A stretch of DNA of 64,000 nt from Mycobacterium sp. IS-1496 (GTDB lineage: Bacteria; Actinomycetota; Actinomycetes; Mycobacteriales; Mycobacteriaceae). The stretch covers positions 1 through 64,000 of the forward strand of contig NZ_LQIU01000016.1 in the NCBI RefSeq assembly GCF_001499995.1. The letters run 5' to 3'. The position numbers and the translations under genes are program-made. Positions 38,028 to 46,265 of the stretch are shown here, in pieces; position 1 is the stretch's first letter, and each line of letters opens with the position of its first letter. The notes beneath the pieces are model-generated. The model had not been told where the DNA came from and ran no database searches. It was given only the letters and a program-made list of their open reading frames with translations.

Positions 38028-41000
38028 GCGGCACCGCCCGTCCCGACGACCACCAGCGGGGTGCCCGGATCCACCAGATGTCCGGCGGACACCAGGATCT
38101 GGGTCACCACACCGTCCGACGGTGCCCGCAGCACGGTCTCCATCTTCATGGCCTCCAGCGCCAGCAGCGGTTGGCCGGTGACGACCTGCTCACCGACGGT
38201 GACGTCGACCTTCCACACACTCGACGAGAACGGTGCGTCGACGCGATGGTCTCCGTCGGCCAGCTGGAGCTCGTCGGCGGTCACCGCGACATTGGAGGCG
38301 GCCCGCTCGGCGCGGTCGAACTCCCCGGCACGTTCCCACGCCGCGCGCTCGGCGGCGAAGGCCGCCGACTGGCGGTCCCGGAACGCCGCGATGTCGGCGG
38401 CATTGTCGGCCAGGAACCGGTCGTGCTCGGCCAGGGAGAACGTGTCCTCGGTGATGTCCACACTGCCGCGGCCGGCGGCCATGTCGGCGCGCAACTCCAG
38501 CAGTTCCTCGGCCGAGACCGGGTACCACGAGATCCGGTCGAAGAACCGCAGCAGCCAGGGGCTGCCGGGCTCGAACGGCGCGGTGTGGCGGTAGCGGCTC
38601 CACACCTGAGTGGTGCGCCCGACGAACTGATAACCGCCGGGTCCCTCCATCCCGTAGATGCACAGGTATGCGCCGCCGATGCCGACCGAGTTCTCCGCGG
38701 TCCAGGTACGGGCCGGGTTGTACTTGGTGGTGACCAGTCGGTGCCGCGGATCGAGCGGAGTGGCCACCGGCGCGCCGAGGTAGACGTCGCCGAGTCCCAG
38801 CGTGAGGTACTCGGCGGCGAACACCGTGTCGTACACATCGGCCTGGCTGTCCAAACCGTTGATGCGACGGATGAATTCGATGTTCGACGGGCACCACGGT
38901 GCGTCAGCACGAACACCCGAGGTGTACCGGGCGATCGCTTCCCGGGTGGCCGGGTCGTCCCAACTGAGCGGTAACCGGACCCGGCGGCTGGGCACCACCA
39001 GCTCCGAGGAGGCCGGCAGCTCGTCCTCGATCTCGGCCAGCTGACCGAGCAACCGCGACACCGGCAGCACGTCCGGGTCGACGTGCACCTGCAGCGAGCG
39101 GATACCCGGCGTCAGATCCAAGATTCCGTTGACGCTGCCGTCGAGGCGGGTGTGCAGGGCGTGCACACGTGCCCGCAGTGCGAGATCGAGCACGATATCG
39201 CCGTATTCGACGAGGACGTTGTCATCACCGCTGCGGCGGTAGGTGACCGCGGGAGCACCACCGATCCCGTCACGGCGGGCCAGCACACCGTCGTCACCAT
39301 CACCGCTGCGGGGCAGCGTGGCGACGCGACGGGGACTCAACTCGGCCCGCGACGGAGCGTCGGCGGCCCGCACCGGCACGAACCGGACGGTGTCTCCGGG
39401 TCGCAACTGCCCGAGTTTCCAGCGCTGCGCGGCGATCACCGTGACCGGACAGACGAAACCGCCCAGGCTCGGGCCGTCGGGACCCAACAGGATCGGGGTG
39501 TCACCGGTGAAATCGAGGGCGCCGACCGAGTACGCGTTGTCGTGGATGTTCGACGGATGCAGACCGGCCTCGCCGCCGTCGGGACGCGCCCACTGCGGCT
39601 TCGGGCCCTCCAACCGCACCCCGGTGCGCGCGGAGTTGAAATGCACGCGATACGACGCCTCGAAGAGAGTGTCGATGTCCTTGCGGGTGAAGAACTCCGG
39701 GGCACCGTGCGGCCCCTCGGTGACCGCGAGCTCCCATTCGGTGGTGAACGCCGGACGGGATGCGGCCGGCACGGGACCGACGGGATGCACCTCGGCGGCG
39801 TGTGTGCGCAGCACATCTCCGGCGTGCAATTCGCGGCCGCCGTGTCCGCCGAACCGGCCGAGGGTGAACGTCGAGGCGCTACCCAGGTAGGTCGGCACGT
39901 CCAGCCCGCCGGCCAACAGTACGTAGGCGCGCAAGCCCACGGTGTCGGCGGCACCGATGTCGAGCACACCGCCGGCGGGGACGTCGACCGGTTCCCACAT
40001 CGGCACGGGCACACCGTCGACGGTGACCAGGCATTCGGCTCCGGTGATGCAGACCGTGGTGGGATGGCTGAAGCGCAGGGCCGGACCGCTTGCCGTGCAT
40101 TCCAAACCGGGCGCGTGCTCGGGGTTGCCCAGGGCTCGGTTGCCGAGTCGGAAGGACAGATCATCCATCGGTCCGCTCGGCGGCACCCCCACCTGCCACA
40201 GGCCGATCCGGCCGGGCACATCCTGCACGGTGGTCAGCAGGCCGGGCCGTTCGACGGTGATGCGCGGGCGGGGATCGGTGACCTGGGCCAGTGTCGCGGT
40301 GCTGTGCCGGGCGGCCCGCACATCCGGGTGGTCCAGTGCGGCGCCGAGCATGCCGATGTTGACCTCGATGCCGTGCAACTCGGTTTTGACCAGCGCTTCG
40401 GCGAGACGGTCGAGCGCCGCGTCGCGGTCATCGGCCTGGGTGATCACCTTGGCCAGCAGCGGATCGTAGGAGGCGGTGACCTCGGTGCCGTCCTGCACCC
40501 ACCCGTCGACCCGGACGTCGTCCGGGAAGCTGACGGCGGTGATGGTGCCGGTGCTGGGCCGGTAGTCGCGGGTGGGATCCTCGGCGTAGACCCGGGCCTC
40601 GACCGCGTGGCCGGTCACTGCGACGGTACCGCCGGGGTGCTGGTCGAACATGGCGGCGTCACCCGTGGCCAGCCGCATCATCCAGCCCGCCAGGTCAACG
40701 CCGGTGACCGCCTCGGTCACCGGATGCTCGACCTGCAGCCGGGCGTTGACCTCGAGGAACGACGCCTCCTGGCGGGCTGCGTCGTAGACGAATTCGACGG
40801 TGCCGGCCGACCGGTAGTGCATCGAGGCCGCCAGCGCCCGCGATGTCGCGTGCAGGTGCTCGCGAACGGGCTCGGGCAGTGCGGGTGCCGGCGCCTCTTC
40901 GATGACCTTCTGGTGGCGGCGCTGCAGCGAGCAGTCCCGGTCACCCAGCGACAGCACGCGGCCGGTGCCGTCGCCGAAGATCTGCACCTCGACGTGGCGG

Positions 41001-41614
41001 GCGTTGTCGACATACCGCTCCACGAACACCCCGGCCGATCCGAAGCTGCGTTCGGCCTGCGCGACCACGCGATGGTAGGCCGAGCGCAAGTCATCGACGT
41101 TGCGGCACACCTGCATACCGATACCGCCGCCACCGCCGGTGGCCTTGAGCATCACCGGATAGCCGATGGTCTCGGCGGCGGTCACGGCGTCGTCGAGGCC
41201 GTTCAGCAGGTCGGAGCCGGCGAAGATCGGGACCCCGGCGGCGCGGGCGGCGGCGCGTGCGGTGTGCTTGGTGCCGAACGCGCGCAGCTGCTCCGGGGTG
41301 GGGCCGGCGAAGGCGATACCGGCGACTTCGACGGCTGCTGCGAAATCGGCGTCCTCCGAGAGGAATCCGTAGCCAGGATGCACGATGGTGGTGCCGGTGG
41401 TGGCGGCGGCATCCAGGATGGCGGCGGTGCGCAGATAGCTGTCGCGGGGTGCTGCGGGGCCGATCCGGACCGCTCGGTCGGCCAGCGCGACGTGCGGTGC
41501 ACCACGATCGGCGTCGGAGAACACCGCGACGGTCTGCATGCCGAGGTTACGCGCGGCGTGGATCAGCCGGACCGCGATCTCACCGCGGTTGGCGATCAGA
41601 ACGGTGTGGTTCAT
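38024..41614 (-). CDS. biotin-dependent guanidine/urea carboxylase
   Basis: 1196 residues. Biotin carboxylase 1-~450 (LIANRGEIAVRLIHAARNLG, ATGGGGGIGMQV, EVNARLQVEHPVTE); carboxyltransferase ~465-1050 made of KipA/KipI-type halves (SGPMDDLSFRLGNRALGN; GGAYLCIYGMEGPGGYQFVGRT); biotinyl domain with Lys1157 in ALEAMKMET. The original label for this family is urea carboxylase, but members encoded with DUF1989 pairs were shown to be guanidine carboxylases. Given its two DUF1989 neighbours, guanidine is the more likely substrate. ATG at 41614 overlaps the preceding stop (ATGA). Confidence 0.9.
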   Translation of the reverse strand: MNHTVLIANRGEIAVRLIHAARNLGMQTVAVFSDADRGAPHVALADRAVRIGPAAPRDSYLRTAAILDAAATTGTTIVHPGYGFLSEDADFAAAVEVAGIAFAGPTPEQLRAFGTKHTARAAARAAGVPIFAGSDLLNGLDDAVTAAETIGYPVMLKATGGGGGIGMQVCRNVDDLRSAYHRVVAQAERSFGSAGVFVERYVDNARHVEVQIFGDGTGRVLSLGDRDCSLQRRHQKVIEEAPAPALPEPVREHLHATSRALAASMHYRSAGTVEFVYDAARQEASFLEVNARLQVEHPVTEAVTGVDLAGWMMRLATGDAAMFDQHPGGTVAVTGHAVEARVYAEDPTRDYRPSTGTITAVSFPDDVRVDGWVQDGTEVTASYDPLLAKVITQADDRDAALDRLAEALVKTELHGIEVNIGMLGAALDHPDVRAARHSTATLAQVTDPRPRITVERPGLLTTVQDVPGRIGLWQVGVPPSGPMDDLSFRLGNRALGNPEHAPGLECTASGPALRFSHPTTVCITGAECLVTVDGVPVPMWEPVDVPAGGVLDIGAADTVGLRAYVLLAGGLDVPTYLGSASTFTLGRFGGHGGRELHAGDVLRTHAAEVHPVGPVPAASRPAFTTEWELAVTEGPHGAPEFFTRKDIDTLFEASYRVHFNSARTGVRLEGPKPQWARPDGGEAGLHPSNIHDNAYSVGALDFTGDTPILLGPDGPSLGGFVCPVTVIAAQRWKLGQLRPGDTVRFVPVRAADAPSRAELSPRRVATLPRSGDGDDGVLARRDGIGGAPAVTYRRSGDDNVLVEYGDIVLDLALRARVHALHTRLDGSVNGILDLTPGIRSLQVHVDPDVLPVSRLLGQLAEIEDELPASSELVVPSRRVRLPLSWDDPATREAIARYTSGVRADAPWCPSNIEFIRRINGLDSQADVYDTVFAAEYLTLGLGDVYLGAPVATPLDPRHRLVTTKYNPARTWTAENSVGIGGAYLCIYGMEGPGGYQFVGRTTQVWSRYRHTAPFEPGSPWLLRFFDRISWYPVSAEELLELRADMAAGRGSVDITEDTFSLAEHDRFLADNAADIAAFRDRQSAAFAAERAAWERAGEFDRAERAASNVAVTADELQLADGDHRVDAPFSSSVWKVDVTVGEQVVTGQPLLALEAMKMETVLRAPSDGVVTQILVSAGHLVDPGTPLVVVGTGGAA

Positions 41615-42261
41615 GCCTGGTCTTCCGATCGCGTGACGATCATCCGTACCGGGGTGGGGTCGAAAGCGTTGCAAGGGTTGTTGATCTGCGGGCAATTCGA
41701 CACCAGCACCAGGGTGTCGATGTCGGCGCGCAACGCGACACGCTTACCCGGTCCGGAGAGCCCGTCGACGATGCCGAGTGCCCCGTCGGGGTCCACCGGC
41801 ACGTTCATGAACCAGTTGATGTTGCTGGCCATATCGCGCGCGCCCAACCCGTGGCGGGAGCCTTCGATGAGGAAGTTCTCCAAGCAGCCGTGCTGGGCGC
41901 GGGTGTGCTGGCCGTAGCGCAGGGTGTTCGACTCCTTGGAGCACGCCCCGCCCAGAGTGTCGTGCACGCCGACCTCGTCGGCGACGACGGTCATCAACGC
42001 ATCACCGGTGTCGGCGCGCAACACCGATCCGGTGGTCAATGCGATACGCCCCTGGCGCCGAACGGTTTCCGGTGCCGAGTACCGCACACCGGTGTCGACC
42101 GCGGAATACAGCAGGCAGTCCACGGCCTGGTTGCCGGCCAGGTCGACGATGGTCAGCACATCCCCGGCGGAGATCACGGCCGACCAGGATGCGCGGGCGG
42201 CAACGTACTCGTCGAGCACGACGGTTCCGGGGACCAGGGCGGGAATGTCGAGTGTCGTCAC
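41611..42261 (-). CDS. DUF1989 protein, urea-amidolyase-associated 2 / carboxyguanidine deiminase subunit
   Basis: 216 residues. DUF1989 segments: GDVLTIVDLAGNQAVDCLLYSA, VGVHDTLGGACSKESNTLRYGQ, NINWFMNVPVDPDG, and DTLVLVSNCPQINNPCNAFDPTPVR near the C-terminus. In characterised guanidine pathways the UAAP2/UAAP1 pair (CgdA/CgdB) hydrolyses carboxyguanidine to allophanate. Overlaps both neighbours by ATGA junctions, so all three products are probably made in fixed ratio. Confidence 0.88.
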   Translation of the reverse strand: MTTLDIPALVPGTVVLDEYVAARASWSAVISAGDVLTIVDLAGNQAVDCLLYSAVDTGVRYSAPETVRRQGRIALTTGSVLRADTGDALMTVVADEVGVHDTLGGACSKESNTLRYGQHTRAQHGCLENFLIEGSRHGLGARDMASNINWFMNVPVDPDGALGIVDGLSGPGKRVALRADIDTLVLVSNCPQINNPCNAFDPTPVRMIVTRSEDQA

Positions 42262-43145
42262 AGTTGCCCCCTCGCGGCAAGATCGGCGTCGGTGTTGACA
42301 ATGGCCTGGGTGTGCTCAGGACCCAACGGCCCCAACAGTTCTCCTGCGGTCAGCCGATCCAGATCGGCCCTGGCGGGCCAGGCGTGCACCCGCAGCGGAG
42401 AGCAGGTGTAGTCCGCTCGCGGGTCCAACGGGTGCGCGGTGTTGGCCAGCATCACGATCGCGCCGACATGCAGCAGCAGGTCGACCGTCGTCGAGGGACC
42501 GGCGGAACCGAGCCAGCGGAACGCACCGTCGGGGTCGACGCGAACGCCCTGGAAGAACGACACCGACGGCGGCAGGTCACGGCGGTCGAGCCCGTGTTTG
42601 AGCGCGGCGAGGGTGAACAGTTCACGCCCGGCGGGTGACGCGGACTCTGGGGCGGCGGCCCCGTACCGTTCCAGGTTCCCCGCGCGGGTGGATGTTCCGG
42701 TCAGCGCATCATGATGGGTGGAGGTGTCGGCGACGACGGTGGCCAGCACCCGGCCGAACCCGCTGAGCAGCGGATGACCCGCGCCGAGGTAGGCCTGCCA
42801 AGGCACCTTGACGGTGTCGGCGACGTTGAGCCGTTCGTGCGGGGCGTCGGCGCGGTGCAGCACCACATGCGCACAGGCGTCACCGAGCAGGTCGGTCAGC
42901 CGGATGCGGGTGCCGCGAGCCAGTACAGCGCTGGTGTATCCGCCCGGTGCAACGGTTTCCGACCACACCAGCTGCGAGGCGGGTACGTCGTCTGGCGCGG
43001 TCGGGGAGGACGACGCCGGTTGGTGGCGCATGAACTCCGCCGTGCTGCCGTGCTGGGCACGGGCATGCGCCCGGGCGCCGGCCGTGGTGGCCGTCTCGGA
43101 TGTGGGGATGTCGGCGGGCCGACCATCGGAAACCGTGCTGCTCAC
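42258..43145 (-). CDS. DUF1989 protein, urea-amidolyase-associated 1 / carboxyguanidine deiminase subunit
   Basis: 295 residues; first gene of the operon, GTG start at 43145. A ~55-residue N-terminal Ala/Ser/Thr-rich extension precedes the DUF1989 core (VAPGGYTSAVLARGTRIRLTDLLGDACAHVVLH; FQGVRVDPDGAFRWLG; NTAHPLDPRADYTCSPLRVHAW). Partner of the preceding entry. Because the extension is weakly conserved, an internal start near the HARAQHGSTAEFMRHQ segment is possible; that segment is itself typical of UAAP1, so I keep most of it. Confidence 0.87.
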   Translation of the reverse strand: MSSTVSDGRPADIPTSETATTAGARAHARAQHGSTAEFMRHQPASSSPTAPDDVPASQLVWSETVAPGGYTSAVLARGTRIRLTDLLGDACAHVVLHRADAPHERLNVADTVKVPWQAYLGAGHPLLSGFGRVLATVVADTSTHHDALTGTSTRAGNLERYGAAAPESASPAGRELFTLAALKHGLDRRDLPPSVSFFQGVRVDPDGAFRWLGSAGPSTTVDLLLHVGAIVMLANTAHPLDPRADYTCSPLRVHAWPARADLDRLTAGELLGPLGPEHTQAIVNTDADLAARGQL

Positions 43146-43192
43146 TGATCACTCTCACCCAGTAGTGAGTCCACCTCTTGGCAGCGGACTTT

Positions 43193-43206
43193 CTGTCGGA
43201 TGACAG
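43193..43206. promoter_or_regulatory. operator-like palindrome 1 of the guanidine-type operon
   Basis: CTGTCGGATGACAG: 6-bp arms with one mismatch and a 2-bp centre, preceded by TTT. It lies 48 bp upstream of the first start codon and matches the second copy at 43288 in sequence and flank. Confidence 0.55.
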
Positions 43207-43240
43207 TTTTCGCGGTGAACGCGGTGTGGTGGTTGCGGTG

Positions 43241-43268
43241 ATGTAACCGATGATTCGGGCGCTGTTAA
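43241..43268 (-). promoter_or_regulatory. candidate promoter of the guanidine-type operon
   Basis: On the minus strand TTAACA (43268-43263) and TTACAT (43246-43241) are spaced by 16 bp. The predicted start near 43234 gives a ~90-nt leader. Both palindromes bracket it. The leader shows no match to the ykkC guanidine-I riboswitch core. Confidence 0.35.
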
Positions 43269-43287
43269 CAACGCGCGTCGATTGTTT

Positions 43288-43301
43288 CTGTCAGGTGACA
43301 G
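43288..43301. promoter_or_regulatory. operator-like palindrome 2 of the guanidine-type operon
   Basis: CTGTCAGGTGACAG: perfect 6-bp arms, 2-bp centre, preceded by TTT as in palindrome 1. The copies are 95 bp apart, about nine helical turns. It abuts the remnant of an IS481 transposase. Confidence 0.55.
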
Positions 43302-43309
43302 GTATTGGT

Positions 43310-43743
43310 GGGCTGCGAGCGTCGAGTCTGGTGGGCGGTGAGACGCGCGTGGACTCCATCCGGCGGATCACCCGTCCGGTCGGGCGGTCGAGCCACCGCA
43401 GTTTGGCCAGGCCGTAGGGGGTCAACACGCGGTGCACTGTGGAGGGATGGATGCCGAGTAGGTAGCCGATCCGCGCCGGCCCCCAGCGGCGCAGCACCCG
43501 TACTTTGATGATGCGCCGTTCGGTGCGCGTTGGTGTCCGGTTGGGTCTGCGATGGGGTCGCGAGCTGCGGTCGACCATGCCGGCCGAACCCTCGAGGCGG
43601 TAGCGGTCGACCCAGCGGCGCACGGTGCTGACCGAGACCTAGGAGCGCTCAGCAGCTCGCCGAAGCGACCAACCCCGATCGACAACACACTGAGCCAGCC
43701 GCAGACGACCCGTTTCCGACAAAGGGGCATTACGGTGAACCAC
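43310..43743 (-). pseudogene. truncated IS481-family transposase with internal amber codon
   Basis: From the GTG at 43743 the reading frame gives VVHRNAPLSETGRLRLAQCVVDRG, the usual N-terminus of mycobacterial IS481 transposases. A TAG at 43641-43639 stops it after AAERS, where relatives read Gln (CAG to TAG). The same frame then resumes: VSVSTVRRWVDRYRLEGSAGMVDRSSRPH, the HTH region, to PTGRVIRRMES. Similarity ends near 43345-43350; the whole DDE catalytic domain is missing. A dead relic with both a nonsense mutation and a 3' deletion. The break lies about 40-60 bp from palindrome 2 of the guanidine-type operon. Confidence 0.85.
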
Positions 43744-43804
43744 GAAGACCTCCGAGATCGGTGAGCGTTCCTAGACAGCTCGCACTCCACTCGGAGGTCT
43801 TCGT
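43742..43804. repeat. 15-bp perfect inverted repeat upstream of the IS481 relic
   Basis: ACGAAGACCTCCGAG (43742-43756) and CTCGGAGGTCTTCGT (43790-43804) are exact inverted copies separated by 33 bp. The left copy overlaps the start region of the transposase. Similar hairpin arms accompany IS481 elements in mycobacteria (recalled); it may be the surviving terminal region of the element. Confidence 0.6.
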
Positions 43805-44213
43805 CACGTCACGACGCCACGCCGTACCTAACGTCCGTGGTCAGTACAACTAGGCGGCACAGGGCGTACGACCATAGCCGGCCTCGGTGCGACACATCGC
43901 TTCGTCGCCGGTGCTCTGTCACCTTTTGTGCGCGCTCCTCCGACTGTTGGCGATAGCGCTGCAGCAGAGGGGATTTTGTGCAAATCGGGTGTCGCGTCCT
44001 ACTCGCACGGAGCCTCCGCGACACCAGTGGATGGCTGAGGAGGATGCGGCCGTCGTCGTTCTCCCGCAACATGAACCGCCTATATGGGTGGTCCGTGAGG
44101 ACGACGCGTTCCTCACGTCGGTATCGGCCTGTCGGAGTTCACCATTCGGATTGTCAGACAACGAGTTGAACGTCGCAGCGTGTTGCGGATGCGGTGTCGA
44201 CGATCTGGGACGG
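43805..44213. other. about 410 bp with no recognisable gene
   Basis: Short open frames on both strands give sequences I do not recognise, with no good start signals. Base composition is lower in GC than the neighbourhood. It contains TTTTGTGCAAATCG (43974-43987), which recurs with one mismatch at 45943 on the far side of the DUF222 gene. Probably decayed mobile-element DNA. Confidence 0.5.
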
Positions 44214-45827
44214 TCAGGCCGCCCGGCCTTTTGGTGGTGCGGGGCCGCCGGGCTCACCGGCGTCGGCTAGCGGTCCGGTGGCGTTGTCGGAGCGAACGGT
44301 CTGGGGGACTTCGTCGGCCACCGGGGCAGCGGTCTTCACGTGACCGGTCGTGTCGCGGTCGGCAGCCGGCTCGGCGTTGAGCTGTGTGTCGCCGGTGTCG
44401 TCAGCGACAGCGGGCTTTGTTGATGCAACGGTGTCGCCGCGGACGTCGGGGTCGTCGGGCGGGCGCAGGAGGCGTTCGGGTCGGTGGTGGTAGTTCAGCC
44501 GGGCCTGGCCGGTATCGAGTCGTGGTGGCGGGATCCATTCGACCTCGCACTGGTCGGTCATGCGGGTGGACCAGCCGCCGTCGTTGTCGACGCTGCGGTT
44601 GTGCGGGCCGCAGGCGAGCCCGAGTTCATCGGTGTTGGTGTTGCCGCCGTCTTTCCAGTCGGTGTTGGCGTGATGCACTTGGGAGCCGTAGGCGCCGATG
44701 GTGCAGCACGGTTTGGTGCATCCGCCGTCGCGGGCGATGAGCATGATGCGCTGGGCCGGGGAGGCGGTGCGTTTGGCGCGGAACAGATCGAGGGCTGATC
44801 CGGTCGCTTTGTCGAACACCGCGAGGTAGTGGTTGGCGTGGCCGGCCATCCGGATCACCTCCTTGATCGGGATCACGGTGCCGCCGCCGGTGGTGCCGAC
44901 CCCGGCGCGCGATTCCAGGTCTTGGAGGGTGGTGCGGATGATGATCGAGACCGGCAGTCCGTTCAGTTGCCCGAGTTCGCCGCTCATCAAGGCGATGCGT
45001 CCGACGGCGACCATGGCGTCGTGTTGGCGCTGGGCCAGGGTGCGGTGGTCGTTGTCGATCTGGGCTTGGGTGGGGGTGCCTGAGGTGCAGGGTTCGGGAT
45101 CGTCGGGATTGCACATGCCCGGCGCGGCGTATTTGGCGAAGAGCACCTCCCACACCGCCCACGCTTCCGGGGTCAGATGACCGGACAGGTCGACCATTCC
45201 GTCGTCGCGTTGTTTGGACCTGGATAGCCCGCGTTTGCGGGCGCGTTCGGTGTCATCGGGTTCGGGTCCGTCCTGGTCGAGCAGGAACAGGGTGAGGTCC
45301 GCGGTGTCCTTGAGTTCCTTGGGGCCCACACCCACCGCGGTGCGGACCAGGGTGACCTCGAACTGCTCACGGGTGGCCGTATCCACCCATGCGGGCAGTT
45401 TGTCGACCGCTTTGCGGATGACCTCGACGTGTTCGCCGGTGATGCATCCGAGCGCTTGGGCGGCCGCGGTCGCGGGCAGCAGGGGTGGCAGCGACGGACC
45501 GGTCAACGCCTGGCGCGGCGCCAACAAGGCGGCCTCGGTGAGGCGGCGGTGAGCCTCGCTCCCCGAGATCCGCCACCGCACCGTGAGGACCTCTTTCCAC
45601 GATGTGGCGCCCAGCTGCTGCGGTGTGGCCTCGGTTTGCAGCCGGGCCAACAACCGGTGGCTCACCGCAGGAAGCTGGCACCCCAGGGTCTCGAGATCGT
45701 CGAGCGCGGCGACGAGTTCGGGCCGATCGAGCAGGGCGACATCACAGGAGGCCACCGCCTCGTAGGCGGCGCGCAGCGCGCTCACCGCGCTCTGGAGGTC
45801 GCTGCTCGACATGATTCGAACATACAT
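44214..45827 (-). CDS. DUF222/HNH endonuclease domain protein (13E12 repeat family)
   Basis: 537 residues from the ATG at 45827, or 532 from the ATG at 45812. DUF222 domain at ~25-330 (VSHRLLARLQTE, SEAHRRLTEAALLAPR, HLTPEAWAVWEVLFAKYAAPG); the HNH motif is CTIGAYGSQVHHANTDWKDGGNTNTDELGLACGPHNR. The C-terminal ~110 residues are low-complexity and Asp/Ala/Thr-rich. The family includes the REP13E12 genes of M. tuberculosis, which are multi-copy and partly LexA-regulated; biochemical role unknown. A degenerate SOS box covers the start. Confidence 0.85.
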   Translation of the reverse strand: MYVRIMSSSDLQSAVSALRAAYEAVASCDVALLDRPELVAALDDLETLGCQLPAVSHRLLARLQTEATPQQLGATSWKEVLTVRWRISGSEAHRRLTEAALLAPRQALTGPSLPPLLPATAAAQALGCITGEHVEVIRKAVDKLPAWVDTATREQFEVTLVRTAVGVGPKELKDTADLTLFLLDQDGPEPDDTERARKRGLSRSKQRDDGMVDLSGHLTPEAWAVWEVLFAKYAAPGMCNPDDPEPCTSGTPTQAQIDNDHRTLAQRQHDAMVAVGRIALMSGELGQLNGLPVSIIIRTTLQDLESRAGVGTTGGGTVIPIKEVIRMAGHANHYLAVFDKATGSALDLFRAKRTASPAQRIMLIARDGGCTKPCCTIGAYGSQVHHANTDWKDGGNTNTDELGLACGPHNRSVDNDGGWSTRMTDQCEVEWIPPPRLDTGQARLNYHHRPERLLRPPDDPDVRGDTVASTKPAVADDTGDTQLNAEPAADRDTTGHVKTAAPVADEVPQTVRSDNATGPLADAGEPGGPAPPKGRAA

Positions 45828-45831
45828 TCGG
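45816..45831 (-). promoter_or_regulatory. degenerate mycobacterial SOS box at the DUF222 start
   Basis: On the minus strand CCGAAT-N4-GTTCGA matches the LexA consensus TCGAAC-N4-GTTCGA at 10 of 12 positions. It overlaps the proposed start codons, so the true start may be the downstream ATG (45812) or transcription may begin inside the box. Confidence 0.45.
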
Positions 45832-46265
45832 CCACCGACAAATCGGGCGGTCGATCCGCGATCCGCACCGTAGCCATCGTCTCGTCGGCCCGGTCCGCAA
45901 CGGGGCAGCGATCCATGCCTTCTATGCGCCATATACCTGGCGTTTTGTGCGAATCGCAGCGGTTCTATTAAAGTCGGCGGCTAACTCTGACAGGGCAGTG
46001 ACCCCAGAACAACGCAATGTAGGCCACTCCGCCGAACAGTGGCAGTAGTCGTTCCGGGTGAACTATCGGCGCCGCGTCAACCGCGCGTCGCCTGAGCTGT
46101 CCTGCGCGTAGCGATCGTTCGTTGCCGGCACGCATCTGGCCGTGTCGGCAGTCAGTCGCTGCCTACCAGTCGGAGTCCAACGCCGTTTCTCAGCGCCTGA
46201 GTGTCGGGTTGGCGGGGAGGGGAGCCCTGTCCGCGGGGAGCGAAAACCTTCACAGAAGAGAGACC
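45832..46265. other. 434-bp intergenic region between divergent genes
   Basis: No credible gene seen. Contains TTTTGTGCGAATCG (45943-45956), a one-mismatch copy of the sequence at 43974, and the A/T-rich TTCTATTAAAG nearby (45961-45971). AGAAGAGAGACC directly precedes the ATG at 46266 and provides its Shine-Dalgarno. Confidence 0.5.

Noticed and set aside
39083..41917. A 944-codon open frame antisense to the carboxylase gene
   Set aside because: Same GC-driven effect; the minus-strand carboxylase carries every expected motif.
43146..43330. Guanidine-I (ykkC) riboswitch upstream of the guanidine-type operon
   Set aside because: The leader is only ~90 nt from the predicted start and I could not find the conserved ykkC core; control by the paired palindromes is more likely. 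A covariance-model search would decide.
46122..46265. A TTG-started extension of the transglycosylase-like protein
   Set aside because: It would bury the signal peptide, and the ATG at 46266 has its own Shine-Dalgarno.
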